Assembly (NCBI GenBank): GCA_028023455.1 | Contig: JAQFVV010012544.1 | Location: forward strand, 372,001 to 436,000 | DNA from: Epiperipatus broadwayi | Lineage: Eukaryota; Onychophora; Udeonychophora; Euonychophora; Peripatidae | Length of the DNA: 64,000 nucleotides | Reading direction: 5' to 3' | Notes under the pieces: generated by a model | The model's database searches: none | Told to the model about the DNA's origin: nothing | What the model saw: only the letters and a program-made list of their open reading frames with translations | Shown here: positions 43,792-58,139 of the stretch, piece by piece | How positions within the stretch are numbered: the stretch's first letter is position 1 | Layout: each line of letters starts with the position of its first letter | Position numbers and translations under genes: made by a program

Positions 43792-45540
43792 TCTTTCTAA
43801 AGTCAAAACACCTTGATATTTCTCATTTGATGTTTTGCATTCCTTTATATATATTTTTAATGAATCATACACTGATATATTTTTTACCATAAGAGTTAAA
43901 AATAATAATAATAAAAATATATCTACACATTGTGATTGCTAGCACTTTGTCGTATTCTTGTTTTAAAATCTTTACACACACAAACAGTTCTATTAGTTTT
44001 AAATACCTCCATCATCCTGCTCATATATATTTTGTGGCTAAAATTTGTTTGATGAGAATGCATTGATCGTTTAATAATGATAATCTTAGTCAATAACAAA
44101 CGCTCATGTAATATTGATAAAAAAAAAAGAAAAATAGTGAAATTGAAGAATCTTTATCTGAATGTAGAATAATTCATCAGTTATAAAATCAGCATATATC
44201 TATTCAGTTTCAACATTAAGACTCTCTTTGATGATTATTTTTATAAATCTAAAGACCAAGCACTATTACAACATCAATGTGTATAGCATACCATAATTCC
44301 AATACACAAGAAGTTATATGAGTCAATTAAATAGATATATCAATGCTTTCAGTCAAAAGTCAACTAAATCAACTTTTACATCACATATTTCAGATATTGG
44401 CACACCCTGACTTTGATAACGTCCCCTCTAGTGATATTTTTAACAACTCATGTAAACTATTAAACAAAATAAAATATAAAACTTTTGTTCATCATTCTTC
44501 AATTATAATGAACAACTATTTGTAAAATTATCTAAGGAAAAGACTTAAATTTATATACAGTTCCATTTTTATTTAAAACACAAATTTGTTGTACATTTGA
44601 TTTAGTGATAAAATAATTCATAAATAAATATGGTAAATACTGCTACTTAATGCCTAGTTAAAGGAATGCAATTATTAAAGGTAATGTGAAATATAGAACA
44701 GACATGTCATACATAATAAATATAAATTCAATGACAGAGTAGAATATGTGAAAATGTACAAAATTTAGTTCATAGATAGAGAATTCAAAAAGACTACTAA
44801 ATTTTAACTTTAAAACATAATATATAAAAGCTAAAATAAATAGAAGTTTGCTTACAGACCCATTTACAAACAAACTTTTCTTCTCTTCTTTTCATATTCA
44901 TAGCCCAAGTGCATGCATATTTGACCCAAGTAAAAATATTAAGACAGGAATGTATAGAAATTCTTTAAATATCCATTTCATTTTTAAATAACAGGTATTT
45001 CATTGACAATTATTATTTACTTAAAAAGAAGTATAATATTGATAGTAATTCAGTTTGGAAAAACAGAGTACTAAAGAGTTAATTTGCAAATGTACATTTT
45101 TCATTGTAATCACAAAACTGGATTAAAAAAACATGAAAGAAAAAACTTAATTCCCTTTTTCTGGAAATTTAATCAATAATTTTATGAAAATAAAAATCAA
45201 AAAACCACATATGAATAGATATGTGATTGATTCCATTGACATTTGTAGTACAAGAATTCACCAAAAGACATAAAAAGTTCATGTGATCAGGCCTGTATTA
45301 ACTTAAGTACAGAAAGCAAAAATGAGTCAGAAAAAAGACTGTATCAAAAACAGTGATGAGTTTAACAAACAACGTATCTTGTAAGATAACAAGAGATACT
45401 CTTAATCAAGTATTGTTTATTTGCCATTCACATTTAATCTTCATATCTAAAAATCATTTCACTATCTGCCACTTGTGCTTATCAATAGTCTGGGCACAAC
45501 AGCCATATTTTTATTACTTATTACAATATTAGCTCACTGA
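43792..45540. other. AT-rich DNA, no gene seen
   Basis: Frames at 44,343-44,525 and 44,658-44,873 have no domain and are not supported. Confidence 0.5.
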
Positions 45541-45559
45541 TTCTTTACATATATTGTAC

Positions 45560-45690
45560 CAATCAAACATGTTGATCCATCTAACATGAGCTGGAACTCA
45601 CAAAATGTACTTCAAACTCAGTCAAGCCTGAGATTTAGATCAGTGACCAACCTGGATTTGAACCACTCCCTGAACCCCAGATCAAACACC
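45560..45690 (-). other. Possible fifth tRNA-like repeat with hammerhead-like remnant
   Basis: On the minus strand GTGGTTCAAATCC (B box) is followed about 10 nt later by CACTGATCT, a CTCAG/CTGAG stem, then TTTGAAGTAC. This order (B box, CTGA box, stem, GAA) is that of family D. Core boxes are imperfect and helix I is weak. Confidence 0.3.
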
Positions 45691-47945
45691 TAATGAATAA
45701 CATATAATGATGGCATACAAGAATTTATTCTAAAATCTGGCCTACTAGCAAAGTGAAGAAGACAATGAGACATATATTAACTACATTAGAACTGAACTAA
45801 AATGGGTATATGCATGGTTATACGTGTGGAAGTGGAGAAAAGGTAATTCAAACAAATTAGATAATAAAAAATAGTTTAATATAATGAACTAATTATATAT
45901 ATATATATATATATTAATGTGTGCATGAATGAATGGTCTACCAAATGGTAGATAGTTACATATTGGAATTCACGCGAAAGACTCACATATGCTCTTTTAT
46001 TAACTAAATGGTATATATACATGAACACACATCTTTGGTAAGTACAGTATTCAGATGCCAATCATTTATTAAAAGGATTACATAATATTGCTATTAATGC
46101 TTTGGTTTACGGTTATGAAACAAGGTGACTAACATATTCCTGGGGAGCGTTCTGGGATTTCACACCACTGCGGTTGTGAAAATAAATAAAATACATTTGA
46201 AAAATTATATTTGATTATATGACAAAATATTTATTGAAAATTCTTTTAATTAACATTTAAAAGACAGAACGATTGATTTTCCCCAAAGCAGATAGATATT
46301 CTTAAATACAGAAATAATAAATTACTACGGTGGGATTGTATAATAAGACTGAAATAACATTATTAATTAATAGAACTAGTCATATTCGATATTAGTATAA
46401 ATTTTTGAGCAGAGCACAATTTTTAATATTACAGCACTAAAATTAGGTCATAAAACCAAAGAAATAATAATCTTAGAAGTGGCGGTACTGACATAATGGT
46501 GAAGAAATAAACTATTAATCAACAACAATAATGTTGGAATTTTTTTTACTCTTTTAAGAGAAGCAAATACAATCATTGCATAGCATATCTAAATGATATT
46601 TACCACATCAGGTTTAGTTATTTTTTTCAAGATTCTTTACCGGATTCATTTGCAGATTTGAATGTTAGGAGTGCTATTCTACTAATATAACTAGATCATT
46701 ATGTTGCCTTGTTACATACCATACAACAGTTGAAAAATTAATACTAACATATAGAAGAGTGATGTATAAAATATTTCTTCCAGATCTACTCCATTTGACT
46801 GTGAGGTTAAAAGCATATAGTAATTGCAACAGAGCACAGTTTTATATAAGTTCAATGGTTACTTACATTTATACAACCTAGACATAAGATAAATTACAGT
46901 TAATCTCATTCAATATCACTAATAATAATGTTAAATAAAATATCTCTACATGACATAGTAATATCTGAGAAACTTTATTACATTAATAATAATAATATTA
47001 ATAGTAGTAATAATAATGATAACTATTAACTAACTAAGACAGAAGCAATTATGAGAAAGTGCATTAAATAATTCAGTTGATTTATTGCACAATAAATTTC
47101 AATTTTGTAATATAATCCTTTTTGGGCACAGTATAAAGATTAATAAATTGTATTCATCATACTTGTTGATTCAAGATAAGTCACATTCAACACCTTAATC
47201 ATTTTTTAAGAATGCTTATCACTTGAACATTTATCATATTTAATACATGGATTGATAATTCACAAATTGGGATTGACATTTAAATATTTAGTTTTATACT
47301 CCTTTATCCATTGAATGGTATTTAAATATTTTGCATTGATAATCCAAGTTTGTTTTATGCAGCAATTTATTTCATTTGACATGTTATAATTTTATCCAAA
47401 GGATTAGCATTATTACTTCTTTAATTTGAGATATATAATTAATCTATTCATTTATAGATTTTCAATACCTGATGTCAGTAATCCTGATCATATCTCTGAT
47501 AAATTAAATAGCTTATCATGCATAACAAAGTGACTTTCATTACTTTTTAAATCAAAGTTTATTTATTTAAGTGACAATTTTATGGAGATATATTTGAGTT
47601 GAAAAATTATTGTTTAAAGTTTTCCTTACAGAATTAAGGATGAGATAAATTTATATTATTATGACTTAATATATAGATTTTCTTGAAGTTAAAAAAACAA
47701 TTACTTTATAATATTTTTAAAATAAGAATCAGCAACTTATTTAAAGTTAATAAATATAATTTTCTAATTATATCATCTATTTAATTAGTTTGTTTTTTTA
47801 ACTAATGATTGGCAAAATTAGATCAATGACTGTTTTTTTTTTCACATTCTGCAATGATTTGTCTTATCTTACAAGTCAAGCTTTGATAGCTCTTAGACTT
47901 AATATTTGTCCTTAAATTAGGCCAATAAAATAACTAAATATTCGC
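45691..47945. other. AT-rich DNA, no gene seen
   Basis: Contains a (TA)n run near 45,894 and imperfect ATA/AAT triplets near 46,985. No frame with a domain. Confidence 0.5.
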
Positions 47946-47949
47946 TGGT

Positions 47950-48303
47950 AACTAGATGTATATTGGGAGTAACACGAAGAGATCGAAAACACAATGTATG
48001 GGTAAGAGAACAAACAGGTGTTACTAACCTCATTGAAAAAATTAAAAGATTGAAATGGAGTTGGGCTGGACATATTGCTAGAAGAAATGATAATAGATGG
48101 ACAATTAAAATTTTAAACTGGATTCCAAGAGATTGTAATAGACCCAGAAAGAGACCACATGTGAGATGGATGGATGAAATAAGAAAGTGTGCAGGGGTGA
48201 TGTGGAGAAGAGAAGCTGAAGATCGGAGAAGATGGATTAAACTTGGAGAGACCTTCATCCTGCAGTGGATTGATAATGGTTGATAATGATGATGATGATG
48301 ATG
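47950..48303 (+). mobile_element. RTE-type LINE, 5'-truncated 3' end with (GAT)n tail
   Basis: About 106 codons (from ILGVTRRDRKHN to LQWIDNG, in frame from roughly 47,960) form the extreme C-terminus of an RTE-clade endonuclease-reverse transcriptase: GVTNLIEKIKRLKWSWAGH, then RRNDNRW, KRPHVRWMDEI and the closing GETFILQW. These blocks are typical of the thumb and C-terminal region in RTE elements. The frame stops at TGA, and the element ends in GATGATGATGATGATGA, the simple repeat tail expected for RTE in place of poly(A). Upstream sequence is not coding, so the insertion is 5'-truncated. There is no frameshift in the remaining part. The longer minus-strand frame at 47,917-48,426 is a shadow. 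Confidence 0.85.
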
Positions 48304-49981
48304 AACTCTATTTATAACACAGTTGTTCAGATGAACTTTGAAATTGACAATTGTTTCTAAGTCATGATAATAGCAGTAATAATTTTCAAAGTTTTCCAAT
48401 GCAATGTTTCTGAGCTTGAAAAACACTTTTCATAAAAGGAAAAATTTTTGAATAAACTTCTAATTCATTCCATCATTCAGCAGAAGTGGCATTTGAAATC
48501 AATTAAAGCTGTTCTAAAGTCAATTATCCTGCAAAAAGAGACTTTGTTAGCCATTATAAAAATAGAAATTTAATTGATTACATATATTTTCTTAGGAAGA
48601 ATAATTCATTTACATATATGTATATATTATAATGCTAATATTATTTACCTACACTCTAGAGATATTCTGATATTGCAATGCAATGTTTCTAATTGAAGAA
48701 GTCCAATGATTTTGTTGAAGTTGTAAGCCAAATTATTCATTCTTTTCTCTAACAGTTGATTATAATAAAAGAGATTTGTTGAAATAAAGAATTAATTAAT
48801 TAATTAAGAATGGTTTCTGGTTTATTTGTTGTTCTTCATCTTTTTCCCAGTATGATGAGAAGAAGACATTTTTAACCAGCAAAAAAAATGCCTAGCTGTT
48901 AGCTTAGCTGATGATCATATAGATGGCTATCAAAATGATTATTTAAAAATTTGAACCTGTTTAGGTTCTGACTCCAATAAAAAATTGGTGAAGACTATCT
49001 GAATTTTCAGACTTCAATTTTTATATTAGTTATCACATGTTGCCTGGATGACAGAATATTCTCGATCATGTATTGGGGTTTCTTAGTTTCTCTGGAAAAT
49101 ATTGGAAGAGGTCACCATAGTTACTGTTGGATAAAATGATAGTTGCTATGATTTTTGAGTCAGTGAAATAAAAACTTTATGAACGATAATTAGAATTTAA
49201 GAAAAAGGAAATATTAATTTCAATCTTTTTCAATTGCTTCATTTTTATTTCCAGATTTTGAAATAATTTTACAAATTTTTATTTAAAATAAATAAATCGT
49301 AAACTTATAAAGTTCTGATATTTAATTTTAATTAAATTTACAATTGACTTTTTTAGTAAATAATTTGGATTAATAACTTGATTTTACTAAATGTAAATAA
49401 GTAAGCTTCCACACACACACAAAATATAAAAATGTAAGAACTCTTTGTTCTATACCTAAATAAAATATAATCTAAAAATATAATTGTTTTATTTTAAAAT
49501 ATTTTAGTGTTTTGTGTGTGTGAAGATCTCTGTTTATTAATATAATTCGAAAGCATCATTGCTTAAAAAGAATAATGATAAAAATAAACATATGCATTTT
49601 AATATAAGAGATGACCACAAATCTTGCCTGGGAAGCTATTAAAAATGCTTTATAAAATTATATATTTCTTTTAAGTATTGATTATATTTGATGATATACA
49701 ACAAATGACAATTGATAAATGTATTTGCTTAACTATAAAAATTAAAGCCAATAATATTTTTGCAGTTTTTAAATTTATAATAGTGAATTTACATTGATAT
49801 TAGAAGGTTACAATAATAATGCTTTAAAATATTTTGCATATTTTTAATAGTGTAATAAAACCTGAAATATTTCTCAATTTCTTGATTCACTACATCAACA
49901 AATGTTTTAATATTATTAAAATAAAGTAGTTTGAGAATTGCATAAAAATATTTTATCAGTTTTCTAATTTTCCTTTTTTCC
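48304..49981. other. AT-rich DNA, no gene seen
   Basis: No supported feature. Confidence 0.5.
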
Positions 49982-50083
49982 GCTCATGTGTCATAGCATC
50001 AGCCGGGAAGCAAACCCACAAACCCAGGACAACTGCTTGTAAAGCAGCTGTCACTGACCTCTCAACCACCAATGCTTGACATT
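49982..50083 (-). mobile_element. tRNA-Ser/Leu-derived SINE, older copy
   Basis: Minus strand: GCATTGGTGGTTGAGAGG (A box) and GGGTTTGCTTCCC (B box), ending GCTATGACACATGAGCGG and an A-rich stretch. It is the same family as 33,270-33,380 with more CpG-to-TpG changes. Confidence 0.8.
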
Positions 50084-52912
50084 TTCTTTGATTTTTTTTT
50101 TTTGGGTACTACTTTTAACTTATATTTCACAATATTTGTAATTCTTTTTATCACCAAATACTTTGTTAATTTCTCTTTAAACTTTTCCATTTTATATATT
50201 ATCTTATTTTAGGTTGTTTTAATCTCCACAGTAACATTTTTTTAGCAAAAGTAAAACTTTTTTGTTGACTGCTTCTGTGAGAATTACATTCATTTTATAT
50301 CAAGGCACATAATTTTTGTAATATTTTAATATATTTCTTGCATGAAAATATCTTATTTAATCAACTATTTATAGTAAATAAGTTATATTTCCAGCAGAAT
50401 TGTTCAAATGGTATTTGATTAATAAATCACTACTAATCTATTTATTAAAAATAGATTTGCTACATAGCTAGTAATTTCTTTTCATTTTAGGGATATTTAT
50501 GGTTATTCTATTGTTATTATTATCTTCATCATCACCATCATAATCATTATTATTATTATTATTATTATTATTTATGATGGTAATTTGTCTCTAAAGTTAA
50601 TATTTTGCTTCTTCTATCATTAAACTTAAATTTTTGATCACATATTAATATTATTTTATACTTTTTATAAAATTCTATATAATTTTTTTATTTCATATTA
50701 TTAATATTTTCTGTTTAACTTATTTTTTATTTTACTTTTTTTACAAAATTCATTAATAATTCTTAATAGAAAATTCACTTCTTATAATCAATTCTTGCTT
50801 GCTCTCTTTATTTAATTTTTTATGAATAATTTATATATATAATTTAAATATATGTTTTTCTTCTCACTTTTTTAAATAAATGATCTTAATTTTTATTTTA
50901 ACTTCTTAATATTCTTTATGATATCGATAAAACGTTTTTAACTTTTAATGACTTTTATATTATTTTTGATTTTAAATATAAAAAAAAAATATTATTCATT
51001 CTATAATTTCATTTTTTTATTAATGCTCTATATAAGTGGCCTAAAATGTATATAGTTATAAGTGTTTTTAAAAATATAGCAACTTTAATCATATTCCTTA
51101 GACATTTATATATTTTTGCTACACTATATTTACTACTATCGTTTTAATTTAATAAATATTTTTCTAAGATGGCATATTTTGTTTTTCTATCCCTGTTATA
51201 AATATTTCATTTTTAAAATTATTTCTTTAAAGTTTATCAAATTTTGATATTTCAACAGTAGTCCTGTTGATGAAATATCTCTCACTCTATAAATATTATA
51301 AGAACGGAGAAAAGCAGTCTCTAATTACCAAAAATCGATATTAAAATAAAAAAGAATGGCCCAAGATTTTCCACATTTTTTATTGTGTTTTATAGATTTA
51401 GAATTGATGACACATTATTTTTTCCTTTTTTTGCTTTTAGGTTGGTCAAGATAACTTCACAGCAATGATCAATTTTTGATATATTTTTATTTAAATAAAA
51501 GTCTACTGTTATTTTGAACATAGACACCATATATTATATTCATTACAGAAATAAACGAAGCACACCATTATCAATCTTTTTAATATGATATATTTATACC
51601 TTAATGATGATCACTTAGAAATACATCAGTTAAAAATGAAATTACTAAACAATATTAATTAAAAAATTCGCTATCGCAGATTTAAATTGCATTAATTCAA
51701 AACAACGCAAATACGCCCACGCGCACACGGACATATATATACTGTTTTATCAAAAATTCAAACTAATATTCTAATATTATAAATATTAAATGAAATTTTG
51801 AACAAATTAATGTTTCACATTTAGGAAACTTTATTAAAAGATTACTATATTTAAGTCTTTTCTTTTAATTCTATTCAAAGAAGAACTTCAATCTATTCAA
51901 GTGAAATATTATTTATTTAGAACATGTTTTTTGATAGCTTAAGTTAACAAAATCATATAAAACAACAAAAATAGCATCATGAAAATCATATTTTAACTTG
52001 ATAAATTCCCAAAATATTGTGGTCTCCATTTTTCTTATGCATATATAATGCAAAACTAAGATATAGTATAGCTTATATTTATATTGTATGAGCTGAAATT
52101 TGAAATAAATTTCAATATTTGGTGTAATGTGAATTATATATTTTTTGGTTTGATTTTAATAGTGAATATATTAACCTCAGGAGCATTGGAATAAGTTGCT
52201 ATGACAATATTAATATTGGAGAAATAAACATTTATTATTAATTGTAGTATAAATATTTGGAAAATGACTTTATTCATTTTAAAAATGAATGTGCAAATAA
52301 TAATGTTTTTAGTTTTGCTAAAATCATTATTTTCCTTATTATAAAGATTTTTTTCACTGCATTGACAATAATCGATTATAAATAATATGCATAAATATGT
52401 AATACGTCAAGTACATTTGTTATTTTATTAATATAATATTGTGTTGAAAAATATGTGTAAAAAGTATATTTCCATTGTAGTATAAAAAAAGGTAATCTTA
52501 ATTGCTTAGTTCATGTTTGAGTGAAGGGATACTATTTATATTTTAAAATGTAAATATTATATTTTAAATGTAGTAATTATAAAAAAAATTTTAGTTGTCA
52601 TAGTTATTATGTAATAATATTTTTATTTATGGGATGCTCACTGGAATTGATCAAGGATTTAATATGAAGCATTACTATAATGTCTCTGACATCAATCAAA
52701 AAGTTTATAAGTAAAGCTAAACAGGTTAAACTTTCTCTCTATTGTGTCTTCAATAGAAGTGAACCTACCTTTCTTTATATGATTTTTTATTTATTACAAT
52801 TAAAAGTATATAATTATTAAATGGATAGAATGGTGACATGAAAGCAATGGTATTCAGCCATTAAATGGGCAGGTTTATCAGGAATTTGTAGAAGGTGAAA
52901 ATTTATTGAAAA
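50084..52912. other. AT-rich DNA, (ATT)n at 50,537-50,572, no gene
   Basis: Only simple repeats and AT-rich sequence. No domain-bearing frame. Confidence 0.5.
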
Positions 52913-52915
52913 AAA

Positions 52916-52984
52916 TAGTCTTGCATTGGTGGTCGAGAGGTCAGTGCGACTGCCTTGCATTTGCAGGTAGTTGCCTGGGTTACA
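52916..52984 (+). mobile_element. tRNA-Ser/Leu-derived SINE, 3'-truncated
   Basis: TAGTCTTGCATTGGTGG, A box TGGTCGAGAGG and the anticodon-arm region are kept, but the sequence breaks at CCTGGGTTAC, before the B box is complete. The missing 3' end makes this an abortive or deleted copy. Confidence 0.75.
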
Positions 52985-53490
52985 GTCTTTTAAAAAATCA
53001 TCAGAATATTTCATTTCTTTAAAAATGGATATTACTTAATTTTCAAGAATGAGATAACCTAAAAATGCACACAAAGATTATGTTCACCTGCTTAATATAA
53101 TTTTATGAGACCAATGAATTATTTATATGCAATTTCCATCACATCATTGAGGATGAAACTAGTGTCTATTCACATGTAGTATTTTATAAATTAAATACTT
53201 GTTGAAAGAAAGAACATTTACATTGAATCATCAAGGATATAATCTAATGTGTGTACACTTATAATGTATATAGATCAAATACTTGTTAAATAAAATAATA
53301 ATTTGGATATTTGGAAAATATTAGAATTAATAAAATGTGCTTCAAATATAATAGCCTTTTATGACATTTATACTTTTTCTTGAAAAACAAAACATCATTG
53401 GATTGTGGTTTAAGAAATAGACATTAGAACTATGGTATTATTTTGTAAATGTTATATCTAAGGACAACTGATCATTTGCTTATATTACTA

Positions 53491-53758
<268 letters not shown>

Positions 53759-53936
53759 TGTATATATAATTGGATAGAATATAAATGATAGTATAATTTA
53801 AATTAAGTAGAGATTTAATTTACATGCTTAAAGTATAAGAGAGTCATGTTTTTCTAAATGCAAATTTATATTTCATATCTTAGTAATTACTGTTTTAATT
53901 TTAAAAATATTTAACTCCTTATTCTTCAATTATAAA

Positions 53937-55190
53937 TTAATCTGAAGTATTTATTTTTATCTTATTCCTACCAATACCAAAATATTGTTTTACACTTTTG
54001 AGACTTTTATTCTCTTCTACAGCTTTTCTTCCTAGGTCACAATTACACTTTCTTATATCATTATCAACTCTTTTTTGTACCATTTTACAAAATTCAAGAT
54101 ATTCAATCCTTTTTAATGCACCATTTTTATATAACTTCATATTCCTTCTTTTTTCATTAATTCTTTAATTTCAGTAGAAATTTTATTGGTCAATTGCTAC
54201 TTTGTTCTACCAGCTATCTTTGTTGCCATCGTTAAAAGTGAAATTTTTTTTTCTTATTAATTTTATTCAAATCTGAATCATGTTCAAAATCTACTAATAC
54301 TTGAAACCAATTTGCAAGTTCTAATTTAAATTCATTAGAATGTTTCTGAAGATTAGGAATATCAACTGTAAATATTGTTTTTCTTAATATTTTTTGTCTT
54401 TCTGGTTTTGCATTAACATGTATCTTATATCTTACTAATTGATGATTATTTGCTGTGTTGAATTTATTAAGAACATTACAATCTTGAAATATGTATTTTC
54501 TGTTAGTCATAATATAATCCAATTCTGCTGTATCCTTATTTGGATGCTTCCATGTCTATTTTGTTTTAATATTTTTTTTCAAAAAAAAATAGTAATATGA
54601 AGTTTTTCTTTTTCTTCAAACTCCACAAGTCTATGTCCTCTCTCATTTATATTACCATAACCAAAATTACCTACAGCACTTTCATCTTTCATTTGTTTAC
54701 CAATTCTATCATTAAAGTCTCCCATAACAATTTTAAAATGTTGTTTACTCTGATCAAAAGCCTTTTATACATCCATATAAAAATCTTCTGCTACTTCATC
54801 ACTATGAGAACTTGTTGGTGCACAAATCTGAATTATCTGCATTTGGTATCTGTTATTATGTTAAATAACTAATATTGACATTCAGTCTTAAACATCATCA
54901 ATTTCCACAATATTGTTCTTCCACTTTTTATTTATAATGAATTCTATTCCACTTGTACTATATGCCCACTTTTTAAATGAATTATCTCTTCATCTTTTCT
55001 TCTAACTTCACAAAGTTCAATAATGTCCATCCCAATTCTTGCAATCTTCCTTCACTTGAAAGTGATCTGCATTTGTACATACCTAAATAAAAAGTCACCA
55101 TCAAATGACATCCTGGGTCTACAATCAGTATATTCTTAGCACCCTTCATCTTTGACCACCAACCACTACCTTGGCTGGTGACTATTATTG
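53937..55190 (-). pseudogene. RTE-type LINE endonuclease half, decayed
   Basis: Read on the minus strand from about 55,085 to 53,937, with several stops and frame changes, the sequence gives pieces of an apurinic-type endonuclease in order: MYKCRSLSSEGRLQELG, ICAPTSSHSDEVAEDFYMD, VMGDFNDRIG, NINERGHRLVEF, LDYIMTNRK and NNHQLVRYKI, then the linker before the reverse transcriptase (YLEFCKMVQKRVDNDIRK, SVKQYFGIG). GDFN carries the catalytic aspartate and asparagine. The final SDH is changed (NNH). The reverse transcriptase domain itself is missing. In an intact element this domain nicks the target DNA. The relation to the RTE tail at 47,950 is likely the clade, not proven the same family. Confidence 0.75.
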
Positions 55191-58050
55191 ATTAAAATGA
55201 ATATTATATTAAGTAAGTATACAACCATAAAAATCATAATCCTATTCAGTTATAGATCTGGTAATAGTCGTATATTTTATTCTGTTACAAATTAGAGTAA
55301 TATGTTTTAATTATATTTAAATTTGTTAATGAGGATCGCAAATTCAGTTTAAATATTAAATTTTAATATTAATATTTGATTACAATAAACACTAATAATC
55401 TTTCATATGCTTTGATAATTATAGCGTGAAGTTTAATAACTTGGCTTTATTAAACTAAAGAGTAATTGGATATAATTTGTCAATTTTGTTGGCACAAGCA
55501 TCAAATGGGAATCTATTATTTTATATGTTGATGTAATTGAAAATTATACATTTTAATGTTATCTAATAAGATGATTTTATTTTATAGTATTATAAATTGA
55601 TGAAAGTGAAAAGATATGTTGGATTAATTGATTTTGTATTTTTATTGGGTATTTGATTTTATTATAATTGACTTAATTAATAAGAGCTTATTGATATTAG
55701 TGGAATAGCATGGCTAAATTAGCATTATATTTTATTTTATTGTAATTACAAATAAATGAAATGTGCATTTATAATAAAGTTAAAATATATATATACAATA
55801 TGTTAGCAATTTAAGATATTTATTTCAGTACGTAAAAATATTGATACATGATCAAAATACAGTAAACTTTTGCAATGGAACAAAAATCAACTTTTCAAAT
55901 GGATTTAAGAATAACTTACAAATTAATGAATCTATGCCACATTTAAGGTAAAAATTTATTTATAATATATTTTAGTTTTAAGTCAAAATTTATATAAATA
56001 TATTAAATTAATTTTCATAACATTTTATGTTGTGTCTACAATAGTTATTTAACAAAAAACTAATAATCATTTCCTTTAATCTCAACCTATTGCTAACATT
56101 TTTTTTTATATTTAGTTATGTAAAAATATTATGACCAATCATTTTTTATGCGTATAGAAGCTAGAGAATTATAATTTTGTATACATATACAATTTCGAGT
56201 TAATTATTTAAGTAATTGTCTAATTTATGTCTTAATGATAAAAATCTACAAAAATTATATCTTTTCTTAATACCTAGTTTTGTAAAATCAGTTATTTTAT
56301 AGATCTGTTTCATTTTTATATTAAATATTTACTCATTTTTCTTTTTTTAATGCAATAAAGATAATGTACATAATTACTGATGAATCAAGAATTATGATTG
56401 GTTAATTTTCAAATAATGAAGAATCTTCTAGAAAGTGCATTTTGCTTTCTTGTAAAATGAAAGACTTCTGAAAATTTGCTATAAACTTTAAATTAGCCTT
56501 TACTTTGCTTTTGGAAATTTATAGGTTTTATTTTTTATTATATTTTAAATAATGGTGTTGTCAAAATCCATTCATGGAAATCACAGTTTTAAAATTATTT
56601 TATCACATGTATGGTATTATTGTTTTTAATTAATTAAGAATTAAAATGTCCATTAAAATTGTTTGAATTTGAAAATAGATAAGACCTCTTCTCCCTCACT
56701 TCTTATTATGTGTATGCATTATAAAACTGCCTCTGACATTTATCATCTAAACATGCAATTTTACTTACAAATTATATCTCACATGAAATATTATCTGATA
56801 TTGTTAAATATTGAATAGATCAAAAATATCTTTTGTAATTAGAAGAGATCTAGGATCATCATCATTTATGTAATTTTACTTACTAGTATCTGGGCAGAAG
56901 TAACATAATTGTAATTATTTATATATTTTAGAGCTAATTACTTTTACATATAGAATTTAAAAGTATCACACTGCTCAAATTGTGTTTTACATTATTGAAT
57001 AATTTACTCCATTTATTAGGGCAGAAAATGAATTTGTAGTTAGTAATCAAGTGGGTGGAATATTAAACTTCATTAAACAGCAATGTAAATAATTTTAAAA
57101 AAAATCTGCTGTCTATCCTGATCATCAGCAATCCAATAAAACATTTCTTTCTCTGATATTAATGCCATTGTCACATCCTTTGGTGATTACATTGTTATTA
57201 CTTATTGGTACCAGGAGACTTATGCAATATGGTGTAACTATAAATCCCATAATTATTTATTTGTTACAAGTTTAGTTTGTGCATATTACTAGGGACAGTA
57301 ATCTTAGTGTTTAATTTAGGAGTATTAATTGTATTGAATACAACTTCATATAGCATTATTCAATATTGTGTGAATGGATTAATTAGAAGTTAACACAGAT
57401 TCAGCTAACAGTTCATCTGAGCTTTAATTAAATGATGATTAGTTCACACAAACTTGGCAATTTTTATTATATATTCCACGTAATACATTGAAATTGTTAC
57501 ATAAATAAATTTTATACCATCTACTTAAAGCATTTCATTTCAATGTGATTTAATTATAATATTTACTATTTAAAGTAGTATGGGGGTATTATTTCCCAAG
57601 ATGCTATTGGTCATGTGATATTCCATGGTTTTATATATTATTATGCCCTTGACACAGTAAATAGTTTTAGCTGCTACTAGTTTTTTTAATCACTTACTTC
57701 AGAATCTCCATTGCAATTAAATTGATTTTTAAATGCTTTTAAAGTTTGTCTTCTATTATTTTGCTATACTTTTTATGTAGTAATTTCAACTCATTAACCC
57801 TCTTTATAAAGACTATGTTGTTTCATTTTATAAATATCTAATTTCATATTTAATATTTCTTGGTTTCTTTTTATTCAATAGTTCTATTACTTTTATGCTC
57901 TGCCTTTTTATATTATTTTAATAAAAAAATTGAAAATATTTGATTTATTTTTAGAAACATTTGCATTTGATGGGAGAGATATCCACTACTTATTGTGGTT
58001 AATGTGCATTCATAAATTTATTTTAAACATATTTATAACATTGCTAATAT
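55191..58050. other. AT-rich DNA, no gene seen
   Basis: No feature beyond AT-rich sequence. Short less AT-rich words near 57,190-57,310 and 57,580-57,670 are unrecognised. Confidence 0.45.
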
Positions 58051-58139
58051 TTTTTTAATTTTAGAATTGCTTGATATATCTTTTTTTATGTTATTAATTT
58101 TATTATTACCATATTTTCAAAATTTTTTGTTTTGGGCAT

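Noticed and set aside
47917-48426. 169-residue minus-strand frame
   Set aside because: It is the antisense shadow of the RTE C-terminal frame, which has the recognised motifs.
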